A stretch of 64,000 nucleotides of DNA from Lewinella sp. W8 (lineage in GTDB: Bacteria; Bacteroidota; Bacteroidia; Chitinophagales; Saprospiraceae): contig NZ_SNAQ03000005.1 in NCBI RefSeq assembly GCF_004375085.3, positions 1 to 64,000 on the forward strand, read 5' to 3'. The notes under the pieces are model-generated. The model had not been told where the DNA came from, did no database searches, and saw nothing but the letters and a program-made list of their open reading frames with translations. A program made the position numbers and the translations under genes. Below are positions 32,779-41,979 of this stretch, in pieces (the stretch's first letter is position 1; each line of letters begins with the position of its first letter).

Positions 32779-34578
32779 CTAAATCAACAAATCCGCGTCC
32801 GTATTGAGGGTTACGCGATCCGTACTGAGCAGGGTCCGCTTGTGGGCGGACACTTTGGGGAAGATGTAGTTGAAGTAGAAGCGGACCGTCTGGATTTTGG
32901 AGCGATAAAAATTGGTTTCCTCGCTGCCTTCCGCGTTGGGGAGGTTTTGGGTGGCCACCAGGGCGTCCCGCAGCATGATCCAGGCCATGACGTGGAGGGC
33001 GAAGTAGTCCAGGAAGATGGTGGCGTCGGCCAGGAAGACCTTGGGGTCTTCGGATTTTGCCAGTCCCAGGAGGTGGCCCATCACCTGTTGCACCCCAGCC
33101 AGGCTTTTACCCAGCGTTTCCGCCAGAGGCTTGGTGGTGTCGTGGGCCATGGCCGCGGCCATGGTTTTTTGCATCTCCTCCGTGAGGTACTGCACGGCCT
33201 GCCCGTTCTTCATCAGCACCTTCCGGCCCAGGAGGTCCAGGCCGTGGATGGTCGTGGTGCCTTCGTAAATGGAGTTCACCCGAATATCGCGGAAGTACTG
33301 CTCCAGGGGAAAGTCATCCGTGTACCCGGCACCGCCCAGCACCTGCATGCCGATGCTCACGGACTCATTGCCGTACTCGCTCGGGAAGGACTTCGCGATG
33401 GGCGTCAGCAACTCCAGTAACAGGTGAGCCCGCTCGCGCTCGGCGGCGTCGGGACTGGCCTTGGACACATCCTCCCAGAAGCAGCACTGCAGGAGCAGGG
33501 AAACGCTGCTCTCCACGACGGCCTTCTGGAACAGGAGCATGCGGCGGACGTCGGCGTGCTCGGCGATGATCACCTGGGGGGCATTGACGTCCTTGTTGCC
33601 CGGGTGGCGGCCCTGCGGCCGCTCCTTGGCGTACTGGAGGCTCGCGTAGTAGGCCGCAGAAGCCGTGCCGGTGGCCATTACCCCCGTACCGATGCGGGCC
33701 TCGTTCATCATTTGAAACATGTTGTTCAGTCCGCGGAATTCTTCCCCGACCAGATAGCCGCGGGTTTCTCCCTGCTCCCCGAACATCAGGTGGGCGGCCA
33801 CGTAGCCCTTCTGCCCCATTTTGCCATAAATGCCGGCGGTAGTGACGTGGTTATCCCGTAATTCCCCACCCTCGGTGGGGAGGTGCTTGGGCACCACGAA
33901 GAGACTGACGCCCTTCATGCCCTTCGGCCCGTCTTTCTTGCGGGCCAACAGCAGGTGCACCACGTTTTCGGTGGAGTTATGGTCTCCCCCGCTGATGTAA
34001 ATTTTCTGGCCCTTGATACGGTAGCTGCCGTCGCCTACCTCCTCGTAGTGGGTGGAGATATCGGACAACGAGGAGCCGGCCTGCGGTTCGGTCAGGGCCA
34101 TGGTGCCCTGCCATTCCCCGCGGGCCATTTTATCCAGGTAGGTGGCCTTCAGTTCATCGGAACCAAAAGCCAGGATCAGGTTGGCCGCTCCGGTGGTGAG
34201 GAAGCTGTAGGCCGCCATGTTACCGTTAGCCGCCTGGAAGACCAGGCTACCGGCGTTAAGTACCGTCAGGGGCATCTGCTGACCGTTGTATTCGTAGGGC
34301 CAGGCGGCACTGAGCCAGCCACTTTCGCCCATGGCCCGCATGCTCTCCCCCACCTCGGGCAGCACGTGTACCTCGCCGTCTTTATAGTAGGCCTTACGCT
34401 TGTCCATTTCCCGGTACATGGGGAAAAGGTACTGGTCCGCCAATTGCTTGGCCGCGTCCAGGCTCATCTCGGTGGCCTCGGCGTCAAAGTCCTGAAACTG
34501 CTCAAAGGAGCGCAGTTTATCCAGGTCAAGTACTTCGTTGAGGACGAAACGGATGTTGCGGGTTGAGATGTATTGCAT
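32779..34578 (-). CDS. Acyl-CoA dehydrogenase
   Basis: A 599-aa flavoprotein with the extended layout found in Bacteroidota and proteobacterial AcdA/FadE5-like enzymes. It has an N-terminal helical domain, a middle domain containing MALTEPQAGSSLSDI and YRIKGQKIYISGGDH (FAD/acyl-CoA contacts), then VLGGAGYTDDFPLEQYFRDI and YEGTTTIHGLDLLGRK, and an extra C-terminal helical domain of about 130 residues. It should oxidise acyl-CoA to enoyl-CoA in beta-oxidation. No electron-transfer flavoprotein genes are next to it. It lies inside a pair of ~155-bp inverted repeats together with the following membrane protein. Confidence 0.93.
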   Translation of the reverse strand: MQYISTRNIRFVLNEVLDLDKLRSFEQFQDFDAEATEMSLDAAKQLADQYLFPMYREMDKRKAYYKDGEVHVLPEVGESMRAMGESGWLSAAWPYEYNGQQMPLTVLNAGSLVFQAANGNMAAYSFLTTGAANLILAFGSDELKATYLDKMARGEWQGTMALTEPQAGSSLSDISTHYEEVGDGSYRIKGQKIYISGGDHNSTENVVHLLLARKKDGPKGMKGVSLFVVPKHLPTEGGELRDNHVTTAGIYGKMGQKGYVAAHLMFGEQGETRGYLVGEEFRGLNNMFQMMNEARIGTGVMATGTASAAYYASLQYAKERPQGRHPGNKDVNAPQVIIAEHADVRRMLLFQKAVVESSVSLLLQCCFWEDVSKASPDAAERERAHLLLELLTPIAKSFPSEYGNESVSIGMQVLGGAGYTDDFPLEQYFRDIRVNSIYEGTTTIHGLDLLGRKVLMKNGQAVQYLTEEMQKTMAAAMAHDTTKPLAETLGKSLAGVQQVMGHLLGLAKSEDPKVFLADATIFLDYFALHVMAWIMLRDALVATQNLPNAEGSEETNFYRSKIQTVRFYFNYIFPKVSAHKRTLLSTDRVTLNTDADLLI

Positions 34579-34644
34579 GATGTCACGACGGTTTAGGGCC
34601 GTGAAGATAAGCAGGCGCGAGCGAAAATTCGCTAGGCTAGCGCA

Positions 34645-36504
34645 TCACTTGTATAATGCCTCGATGCGCAGGTCATCCAGCACCAGGGCCGGCTGGCTGT
34701 TGCCACCGTTCCAGAAGCTCACCACCACCTGATCGGCTCCCTCGTCGGGAACGGTGGCATCGATGTGCACGTCCCGCCGCCAGTCGTGATTGAGCACCCG
34801 GTGCATCCGGATCAGGCGTCGTTTCACCTCCTCCCCGTTGCGGCGGAAGATGATCAGCATCTGGGCGAAGTTGTCCCGGTTATTCCTGCGGGCATCCACC
34901 TTGGCCGCCACGGTGGCCCGCACCCAGGTTCCGGGGGGCAGGTCAATGTCTACCGCAAGGTCGGGACTATTCTGCTCCTTATCCTTCAGGCACAGGGCTC
35001 CCGATCCCGAAATTGGGCCCATACCGCAGGCGTCCGTGGATCGGTTGTCGAAGCCTTCTTCGCGCAGCAGGACTCGCCTGGCGGGGCTGCCGGGGAAAAA
35101 CTCCGGGGTATCCAGCGCCAGACGGTCGTCGTAATTCTTGCCGTAGGTGTAGAGTGTCCGCCAGTAGTAGGCTTCGGTCATTTGCTCGGTGAGGAAGAGT
35201 CCGCCACGGTGCGCCTGGTGGGTAAACCAGAGGTTGTGGTAAATGAACAGTCCCACTACCCCGGCGAGTACTAACCGTCCCACCTTAACCCATACGGGCG
35301 TCTGGCCTGGCTCCTTTACCGTATCGCTCGGCACCTGCGTCCGCGCCCAAAACGCCCACTCCATAAAGGCCGCCAGGGGGAAGGCGAGCACGACGTAGGC
35401 CTGGACCATCGTCCGCTGTCCGAGACTGCCGCCGTACCACCACACGCTCCAGGCGAAGGCCACGTAGACGAACAGCACCGCGTGCAGGAACAATGCCGGG
35501 GCGATCCGGGGTCGCCGCCAGAATAGGGGAACAAAGCCCAGCACGCCAAAGATCATCAGTGGCGTATAGACCAGCCATCCCGCCTTGTAACTGAACAGGC
35601 CGGAGTGAATGTGGGCCTTCAGCCAGTCGAATCCCTGGTCCTGGTAACTGTACACCAGCCAGTCGCCACTTACGTACTTCCAGTACAATAACTGGATGGA
35701 CCCGATGCTCAGGGTGACCAGCATGGCGGCCAGCAGCTTCCACTTGTGCTCGGCGAAGAACCGCAGCCGCAGGGAGGTGGCCCGTCGGCTGCGCACTTCA
35801 AGCATCCACAGTAGCGGAATCAGGGCAGAGATGATTTCCGTCGGACGGGTGAGGGCCGCCAGACCGATGCACGCCCCAATAAGGAGTGCCTTCCCCAGAG
35901 AGGGACTGGCGTAAAACCGGTGCGTGGTGAGGAGCAGCAGGGCGTAGAGCGTAAAGACGTTGTTGTGGGTCATCGCCCCGTCGATCGCCGAATAGTTTAG
36001 GTAGTTGGTCCCGAAGGCGATGAGGAGCAGGGTGAGCGCCACCACCCCGTCGCGAAAGTAGGATCGCAGCAGCACCATGAGCCAGTACAATCCAAGGAAA
36101 CTCACTACGAGGCTCCCGAGGGAAATCATGAACTGATAGGGCAGGGAAAAACCATCGGCCGGATGGCTTGCCGAAAGACTGGCCCAGCCGTGGGCCACCA
36201 GAAAAAAAGGCGTGTACATCACCGCCTGGCCAATGCTGTACTTCATCACCCGATTTCCACTTTCGTGGGTGAAGACCTGGTAGGGATCGGAAGTAGGTCG
36301 GTATTGCTCGATGACGTCTTCCAGAAAGGCCACGCGTTTTACGTCGCCGTAGATGAAGATCGCCGGCAGGTACATATAATATCCGCTGACATCATAGCTG
36401 ATGGTGGCTTCCGCCCCGGCCTGTTGCCATTTCGGATAGTAGCCGAAATGCACCAGGGCAATCAGGGCGTAACAAACCAGCAATGCGATGGAAGAGCCGC
36501 GCAT
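34645..36504 (-). CDS. Polytopic membrane protein, GT-C glycosyltransferase-like
   Basis: About 619 aa with roughly ten to twelve membrane helices in the first 440 residues and a C-terminal soluble beta-rich domain (about 500-619) resembling a carbohydrate-binding jelly roll (LAVDIDLPPGTWVRATVAAK, VVVSFWNGGN, LVLDDLRIEALYK). The loop after helix 1, ISYDVSGYYMYLPAIF, has an Asp where GT-C enzymes keep a catalytic acid. A lipid-linked sugar transferase is plausible but not proven. The start at ATG 36504 (MRGSSIALLV) is preferred: TACCTTCG ends 4 nt upstream, and the longer frame runs into repeat DNA. Confidence 0.8.
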   Translation of the reverse strand: MRGSSIALLVCYALIALVHFGYYPKWQQAGAEATISYDVSGYYMYLPAIFIYGDVKRVAFLEDVIEQYRPTSDPYQVFTHESGNRVMKYSIGQAVMYTPFFLVAHGWASLSASHPADGFSLPYQFMISLGSLVVSFLGLYWLMVLLRSYFRDGVVALTLLLIAFGTNYLNYSAIDGAMTHNNVFTLYALLLLTTHRFYASPSLGKALLIGACIGLAALTRPTEIISALIPLLWMLEVRSRRATSLRLRFFAEHKWKLLAAMLVTLSIGSIQLLYWKYVSGDWLVYSYQDQGFDWLKAHIHSGLFSYKAGWLVYTPLMIFGVLGFVPLFWRRPRIAPALFLHAVLFVYVAFAWSVWWYGGSLGQRTMVQAYVVLAFPLAAFMEWAFWARTQVPSDTVKEPGQTPVWVKVGRLVLAGVVGLFIYHNLWFTHQAHRGGLFLTEQMTEAYYWRTLYTYGKNYDDRLALDTPEFFPGSPARRVLLREEGFDNRSTDACGMGPISGSGALCLKDKEQNSPDLAVDIDLPPGTWVRATVAAKVDARRNNRDNFAQMLIIFRRNGEEVKRRLIRMHRVLNHDWRRDVHIDATVPDEGADQVVVSFWNGGNSQPALVLDDLRIEALYK

Positions 36505-36604
36505 GGGGCGAAGGTAAACAAGAAGTTTGTGGTGACCCGAATGGCGCCACAGCGCAGGTGCAAAAATCTGGGTAAGGAGCGGTGGTTGCTGGTTGCTCGT
36601 TCCT

Positions 36605-36763
36605 GGTTGCATGTCAGGTCGCCGGCCGAGACGTGAGGAACGAACTGGCTCATCCGCCGACCGGTGAGAAGGAGAAGGCGGAGGCTAAGGCTAAGGGTGC
36701 AGGATGGAAAAGGCTTGCTCCCCGCCCCATCGATGATTGGTCGGGCAAGCGCAAGCTGGTCGT
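36605..36763. repeat. ~155-bp inverted repeat, right copy
   Basis: Inverse of 32618-32775: the GGTCGCCGGCCGAGACGTGAGG block, GGCTAAGGCTAAGG hexamers, then the long-loop REP stem at 36712-36762. Confidence 0.8.
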
Positions 36764-36801
36764 TAAGGCATTGGCTAAGGCTGAGGAAAGAGTGCAGAAA
36801 A

Positions 36802-36851
36802 GGCTTGCTTCCCTCCCCATTGATATTGGTCGGGCAAGCGCAAGCTGGTCG
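36802..36851. repeat. REP-like stem with long loop
   Basis: A further minus-orientation copy of the REP family (GGCTTGC ... GCAAGC, then TGGTCG), 40 bp from the preceding one, followed by a GGAGTGGAACTCC palindrome at about 36857-36869 shared with the 32.3-kb tandem repeat. Confidence 0.75.
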
Positions 36852-36936
36852 TGGCTCGGAGTGGAACTCCTCGACCGGGGGTATGCTGGTTAAGGTGAGG
36901 AATTTCAGCGATGAAGAGCAATTGAATACCCGTAAA

Positions 36937-37902
36937 TTACTGCTCCCGCAGCCACTGCTGGTAGCGGGCTTTCCCCCGAAAAAAACCTTCTTCGGTGGCG
37001 TAGAAATGGTGGGTTCCGTCTCCCGTATCGACGTTGAGGACGTAATACAGATAGTCCGTTTCGGCGGGATAGAGGGCCGCTTCGATGGACGATTTACTCG
37101 GGGAACTGATGGGGCCCGGGGGAAGCCCCCGGACTTTCCGGGTGTTGTAGGGGTGGTCAATTTCTAGGTCACTCCGGTGCAGGATGCCATCCCAGCGACC
37201 CAGCATTTTGGCCAGGTAGACGTTCGTGGCGTCGATGCCGAGGGGCATTTGTTGACGTAAACGATTGTAGATCACGGAGGCCACCGCTGGGCGTTCCCGA
37301 TCCACTTTGGATTCATTCTCGATCAGGCTGGCGATGATCAGGATTTCCCGGGGACTTCTCCCCAACTCCCGGGCGCGGTCGTTCCAGGCGGGTTGCCAAA
37401 CCTCCCGGAACTGCCGGACCAAACGCCTGATCACCTCGCGCGGAGATGAGCCCACTTCGATGGCGTAGGTGTCTGGATACAGGTATCCTTCGAGGGAGGT
37501 AGCCTTAGGGTCAAGGTCGCGGATGAGGGTAGCGTCATTCATCAGTTCCAGTACCGCTGCCGGATCGGCAGCAGTTTCATCGGGGAACTTTTTCGCGATG
37601 GCTTCGGCGATTTCAAATCGGGTCCATCCCTCCAGAATGGTTAGGTTCTCGGTCCTTTTCCTTCCTTGTCCCAGGATATCAATCACCCCGAGCGGACTCA
37701 CCGGGGAGGGAAAAACGTAATCCCCCGCCTGCAGCGTGACGGAACGGTTGATGAACCGGAGGTATAGTTTGGTCGCCCGGGGGGACTGGATGATGCCCCG
37801 CTCCGTCAGGGTGGCGATTATTTTATTCGGCGAGGCACCGTAGTCAATGGTGACGTAGTCATTTTCATCGTGCGCCACTTCCGTATGCAGGGCGTGGTAC
37901 AA
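36937..37902 (-). CDS. mltG: Endolytic murein transglycosylase MltG, catalytic part
   Basis: The 321-aa reading is the YceG/MltG fold. It has a LysM-like N-terminal part (IDYGASPNKIIATLTERGII), then LEGYLYPDTYAI, the catalytic Glu in ASLIENESKVDRERP, VIYNRL, MPLGIDATNVY and YNTRKVRGLPPGPISSPS. MltG cuts nascent glycan strands in the periplasm and ends their elongation. It normally starts with a membrane anchor. Here the anchor-coding stretch is present upstream (37906-37965) in the same frame but separated by a TAG at 37903-37905. Without readthrough, translation would need the TTG at 37902, giving a protein with no anchor or signal. The rest of the frame is undamaged, so the stop is recent, an error or read through. 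Confidence 0.85.
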   Translation of the reverse strand: MYHALHTEVAHDENDYVTIDYGASPNKIIATLTERGIIQSPRATKLYLRFINRSVTLQAGDYVFPSPVSPLGVIDILGQGRKRTENLTILEGWTRFEIAEAIAKKFPDETAADPAAVLELMNDATLIRDLDPKATSLEGYLYPDTYAIEVGSSPREVIRRLVRQFREVWQPAWNDRARELGRSPREILIIASLIENESKVDRERPAVASVIYNRLRQQMPLGIDATNVYLAKMLGRWDGILHRSDLEIDHPYNTRKVRGLPPGPISSPSKSSIEAALYPAETDYLYYVLNVDTGDGTHHFYATEEGFFRGKARYQQWLREQ

Positions 37903-37965
37903 CTAGCCGCCGGCCACGGCAGCCACCAACAGGGAAAAGAACAACAGCCAGATCAGTTTTCGCAT
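37903..37965 (-). pseudogene. MltG membrane anchor cut off by an in-frame TAG
   Basis: From ATG 37965 the frame reads MRKLIWLLFFSLLVAAVAGG and then TAG, after which the MltG frame continues directly (LYHALHTEV). This is an ordinary single-pass anchor with a basic start. One base change (for example CAG or TAC to TAG) would account for it. Confidence 0.75.
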
Positions 37966-38033
37966 ACCGCATTGATTCGTGGGGAGCACCAGGGGATCCA
38001 AAAGCACCACCAAAGTAGGCTGCTAACGACAAC

Positions 38034-39248
38034 TCACTGGTTGAAATTACCCATGATTCCCTGAGCGGTAAATTTTTCCAGTAACGCGGCTTCCAGGGGA
38101 GTATCCACCATGATGCGGTACTTTTCCCACCAACTCGGGTCGTAATCGGCCTTTTTCACTTCCTTGAGGTCCTTCATCCGGTGCGAATTTCGCCCGGCGG
38201 AGGTCTCCGTGGGTACCATTTGCAGGGGACGCATGATGGAACTCATGGTCATGTTATAGGTACCCGCGCGCTTGACGTTCATCCGCATACTCTGCTTACC
38301 CCGCATGAGACTGACCAGCGGAATCCCGTTGACCAGGTGAAAGTCAATGGTCAGGCTAACCTCGGCGCTTTCTAATTTAATTCGTTTGCCCACATTGGTT
38401 TTTTTCCGGGCATCGTAAGTGATTTCCAGTTTTCTGATGGTGGCCTCCCGGGTCTGGATGTACAGCTTGCCGGCAGTCCCGACACCCGGGGGATTGGTAA
38501 TGGTAGAAAATTCGATCACGGCAATATCTCCACCGAGGCCGTCGCTGATTTTCTCCCGTACGGCGAACTCGAAATACTCTAAGTCCGGGGGGTAAAGCGG
38601 GAGGAGGAGACGGTCAGCCCCCTTACGGTGCTCATCGCGAAATACCTTCCAGCCCCGACTGAGCCAGGAAAAATTCCTGGCCGTAAACCCGGCATAGGCG
38701 GGATCGATTCCGTAACGCCCCGTGATGGGCTCCCAGCGATTGATGCCCTGGGTGGTCTGGCCGATTTCCGCAAAGGACTCCAGGATTTCGTTCGGTTGCC
38801 CGTCAACTGCGGTGACCTGACGGTAGAAAGCTTCTCCCAAAAAAGCTTTGTCACTTCCTTCCCTTAGTTTTTGGTAGGCCCTGCGGATGAGTTTTTCTGC
38901 CTCCGTAGGGTCAACGACGATGGTCGGCAGGCTTCTGGCGAGCTGCTCTAACTTAATCTCCAGTGTGGTGCTCCCGTCGGGCCAGCTAAGGTATCGTTGG
39001 CCATACATGATATGGTTAATCTGGAGCGTATCGCCGGGAGCGCCTCCACGTAGAGTGAAATATCCCTCTTCGTTGGTTACGCTACCACCGTAGGCACAAC
39101 TGCGGCAATAAATGGTGGCAAAGGAAACGGGAGTACCGTCCGCTTCATCCAGTATTCTGCCCCGCAACGGGGTCGTGTCTTGTGCCCCGGCCCGAAGGCC
39201 GGTGGCCGTGATTAGTAGGAGCAGGAGTATTCTTTTTGTCATGGGCAA
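38034..39248 (-). CDS. Carboxypeptidase-regulatory-like domain secreted protein
   Basis: The 404-aa product has a signal peptide (about 4-22, ending RAGAQ) and then a CarboxypepD_reg-like beta-sandwich (about 26-105: LRGRILDEADGTPVSFATIYC, NEEGYFTL, DTLQINHIMYGQR). A large unassigned domain follows with many beta strands, ending in a basic region. This order occurs in Bacteroidota proteins of the outer membrane or periplasm whose C-terminal part has unknown function. No TonB plug or barrel follows. Enzyme residues are not evident. Confidence 0.82.
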   Translation of the reverse strand: MPMTKRILLLLLITATGLRAGAQDTTPLRGRILDEADGTPVSFATIYCRSCAYGGSVTNEEGYFTLRGGAPGDTLQINHIMYGQRYLSWPDGSTTLEIKLEQLARSLPTIVVDPTEAEKLIRRAYQKLREGSDKAFLGEAFYRQVTAVDGQPNEILESFAEIGQTTQGINRWEPITGRYGIDPAYAGFTARNFSWLSRGWKVFRDEHRKGADRLLLPLYPPDLEYFEFAVREKISDGLGGDIAVIEFSTITNPPGVGTAGKLYIQTREATIRKLEITYDARKKTNVGKRIKLESAEVSLTIDFHLVNGIPLVSLMRGKQSMRMNVKRAGTYNMTMSSIMRPLQMVPTETSAGRNSHRMKDLKEVKKADYDPSWWEKYRIMVDTPLEAALLEKFTAQGIMGNFNQ

Positions 39249-39389
39249 CGGGTGTTTTATACCTTTGAAGGTAATGCCCTTTCCTTCCCCCGATCCCAGA
39301 TTATGTTGGCCTTAAGTCAACTTTAATATTGCCCTTCCGCTCGCCACACTACCACGTATAACTCATTCTTTACCTTTTACCATCTATCC

Positions 39390-39899
39390 ATGCAAAGCCG
39401 TTGTTCCTTCTCCAGCATCCTACTGCTGGGAACCTTAATACTAATCCTCCCGTCCTGTACCCCCAAAGTATCGGCATTCGGTAGCCCCACCGGCCCCTTC
39501 CGGGCCAGCTTTGACCACTACGCCATCAACGTCGATGACGTTGATCAGAGCGTTGACTTCTACCAGAAGGTCCTTGGCCTGGAGGAGATTTACGACGGTA
39601 CCGAAAAAGACAATATCCGCTGGCTCAGCCTGGGCAACGGCATGTCCCTCCACGTTATTGAAGCCGATAACGAGGCGGTCCGGCTGCAAAAGGGGGTACA
39701 CCTTTCCATTTCCGTGTACAACTTCGAGGAATTCGTACAGCACCTGCGTGACATCAACCTGCAATTCTACAGCTGGCAGGGCCTCCCCATGCAAACTAAC
39801 GGTCGACCGGATGGCGTAACCCAAGTGTACTTCAAAGACCTGGATGGCTACTGGATCGAGATTAACGACAGCCGAAAAGTGCTATCGGAAAAGGATTAA
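39390..39899 (+). CDS. VOC-family lipoprotein (glyoxalase-like)
   Basis: The 169-aa product starts with a lipoprotein signal and lipobox (LILPSC), so it should be membrane-anchored. The rest is one vicinal-oxygen-chelate domain: FDHYAINVDDVDQSVDFYQK, VLGLEE, then HLSISVYNFEEF and VYFKDLDGYWIEIND. The metal-ligand pattern (His near the start, a second His in VHLSIS, Glu near the end) is retained, which supports a metal-dependent activity, but the substrate is unknown. An AT-rich promoter-like stretch (ATTCTTTACC) lies upstream. Confidence 0.9.
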   Translation: MQSRCSFSSILLLGTLILILPSCTPKVSAFGSPTGPFRASFDHYAINVDDVDQSVDFYQKVLGLEEIYDGTEKDNIRWLSLGNGMSLHVIEADNEAVRLQKGVHLSISVYNFEEFVQHLRDINLQFYSWQGLPMQTNGRPDGVTQVYFKDLDGYWIEINDSRKVLSEKD

Positions 39900-40058
39900 G
39901 GGTGCTGGTCAGCTGCCCTTCTCCTCTTTACCAAACCGCTCGGCCGGCCAGCCAGCTCGAACCTCGCGCCTGGGCGGACGAGCTTCTTTCCTTCTTCCTC
40001 AGCCTCAACCTGGCACCTAAATCCTGAAGCCTAAATCCTCAGGCCACAGGCCCCAGCC

Positions 40059-41462
40059 CTACGCCATCCGCACGACCTTCGGGTGAAAGGTTCCCAGGAT
40101 GTCCACGAGCTCCGACTGCCCCGCCATCACCGCGCGGATGTCTTTGTAGGCGTGGGGGGCCTCGTCCAGCGCGCCGCCAATGAGGTGGACGTTGCGCTCG
40201 ATCAGCAGGGAGCGCATGGAGGACCCCGTCAGGGTTTTCTTGGCCTGGGAACGGGACAATTTGCGACCGGCACCGTGGCTGGCCGACTTCAGGGAGGCGG
40301 GGTTCCCGCGTCCGCGTACGATGTAGCCCGGACTGGCCATCGATCCGGGGATGATGCCCAGTTCACCCTCTGCGGCGGGGGTAGCCCCCTTGCGGTGGAC
40401 GATTACTTCCCGGCCATCGGGCAGCTGATCCTTCCAGGCGAAATTGTGGTGGTTCTCCACGCGGATCATGGCCGACTCACCCAGGGCTCGGGTGATACGC
40501 CGGTGAATATCGTCGTGGCAGGCACTGGCGTAGTCCCCGGCCAGGCTCATGGCCGCCCAGTACTCCCGCCCGGAATCCCGGTCGAGGCTCAGCCAGGCCA
40601 GGTGTTTGAGTTCCTTCGGCAGGCGACACTCCCGCATCGCCAATTGCGTGTAGTGATTGGCCAGTGCGGCGCCCAGTCCACGCGAGCCGGAATGGGACAG
40701 CAGCGCCAGGTATTCCCCTTCCGGTCGGTCAAAGGCGTTACCCTCGCTAAGCCGCACGATCCCAAATTCCACGAAGTGATTTCCCCCTCCGCTAGAGCCG
40801 AGCTGGGCAGCGGCCTTGGGCCGCAGCTTTTTGGCCATCGGTAGCAGTCGAAAGGTTTCGTCTTCCAGCACTTCGTGATCGCCGGGGTTCCTGTGCGCTC
40901 CAAAGCCGAAGGCCGTGTTTTTCAAAAGGATATCGGACAGCCGGGACTGATCTTCGTCGGCCAGCTTTCCGGGCAGGTCAAAAACGGACAGACACATCCG
41001 GCAGCCAATGTCTACGCCAACGCCGTAGGGGATGACGCAGCCTTCGGTGGCCAGTACGCCGCCGATGGGGAGTCCGTAGCCGTGATGCGCATCGGGCATG
41101 AGGGCACCCGCCGCCGCGACGGGCAGCCGCATGGCGTCGTAAAGCTGTTGGACGGCGTTCGGCGCGATGCCGGCCTCGGAATCAAATATGGTGAAGTCAC
41201 CGGGCGACTTGCGGATTTCCGGGTAAATGACGTCTCCCTCTTCGAGCTTCGGTTGCCCGCCGAGGGATAGGGCTACGGCACCCCAGGCTTCGTCCTCGAC
41301 GAAATTGTCGGGATTCGCCAACAGGTTGGCCAGGATCGCCGTGCGCCACTCCTCGGACTCCCGCCGAAAGTGGGTCAGCAAAACGTTGATGGCCAGGCCT
41401 GCGGCCCGTTTGGGCCACCCCCGCTTAACCAGATCCTTGGTGCGTAGCTTTTTCTTGTGCAT
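40059..41462 (-). CDS. rtcB: RtcB-family RNA ligase
   Basis: A 467-aa RtcB protein. Visible hallmarks are DAHHGYGLPIGGVLA, GVGVDIGCRMC (Asp/Cys metal ligands), GGGNHFVEFG, SHSGSRGLG, NHHNFAW and the guanylylated-His region LKSASHGAGRKLSRSQAKK. The enzyme joins 2',3'-cyclic phosphate and 5'-OH RNA ends using GTP and Mn2+, for RNA repair or tRNA splicing. It starts with a basic segment MHKKKLRTKDL that is usual for Bacteroidota members. No archease or RtcA/RtcR gene lies next to it. Confidence 0.95.
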   Translation of the reverse strand: MHKKKLRTKDLVKRGWPKRAAGLAINVLLTHFRRESEEWRTAILANLLANPDNFVEDEAWGAVALSLGGQPKLEEGDVIYPEIRKSPGDFTIFDSEAGIAPNAVQQLYDAMRLPVAAAGALMPDAHHGYGLPIGGVLATEGCVIPYGVGVDIGCRMCLSVFDLPGKLADEDQSRLSDILLKNTAFGFGAHRNPGDHEVLEDETFRLLPMAKKLRPKAAAQLGSSGGGNHFVEFGIVRLSEGNAFDRPEGEYLALLSHSGSRGLGAALANHYTQLAMRECRLPKELKHLAWLSLDRDSGREYWAAMSLAGDYASACHDDIHRRITRALGESAMIRVENHHNFAWKDQLPDGREVIVHRKGATPAAEGELGIIPGSMASPGYIVRGRGNPASLKSASHGAGRKLSRSQAKKTLTGSSMRSLLIERNVHLIGGALDEAPHAYKDIRAVMAGQSELVDILGTFHPKVVRMA

Positions 41463-41554
41463 AACGGGAAGGAAACGGTAGCGGAAGGGGGTAAAGTTGC
41501 GCGAACCTTTGGGAATTAAGGGACTGTCAAATCATGAATCATTGGTAGAAAAGT

Positions 41555-41947
41555 CTAAATATAATGGCGATTAAAAAGTGAGATTCTGGCTCTTTCATTT
41601 TTAATGAATGTATACGCAATAAGCCATGGAATTAGGATGATAATCGGTACCAAAAACAAAAAAGCTAAATCATCGCCTAAAACATTAGACCAATTTGAAT
41701 AAACAAACACACCACCCGACAAGAATGAAAGAATAACTCCAACAGGTCCTACTAGAAAAAACATCTTGCTTTCAACGGCAAATATTTCATTTGGTGATAC
41801 AAGGTGAGAAGAACTACTCTTGCCACATTGAACTGGAACTCCTTCAGGAAACCGCCGCTGTAACTCCGCTCGATCTAATGCTTTCACCCGTAAAGGAGTA
41901 GTTTGTGAGCCGTCAGGACATCGGTAAATTAATTCCACATTCAGCAC
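41555..41947 (-). CDS. Small membrane protein of unknown function
   Basis: The 130-aa product has a soluble beta-rich N-terminal 60 residues (VELIYRCPDGSQTTPLRVKA) and two membrane helices (about 65-83 and 93-112), ending in a basic cytoplasmic tail. I do not recognise the family. The gene is less GC-rich than both neighbours, so it may have been acquired recently. It lies between rtcB and a lactonase gene, both on the same strand. Confidence 0.7.
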   Translation of the reverse strand: MLNVELIYRCPDGSQTTPLRVKALDRAELQRRFPEGVPVQCGKSSSSHLVSPNEIFAVESKMFFLVGPVGVILSFLSGGVFVYSNWSNVLGDDLAFLFLVPIIILIPWLIAYTFIKNERARISLFNRHYI

Positions 41948-41979
41948 GTTGTTGTTTTATTGCCGCTGTAATCCTAGTC

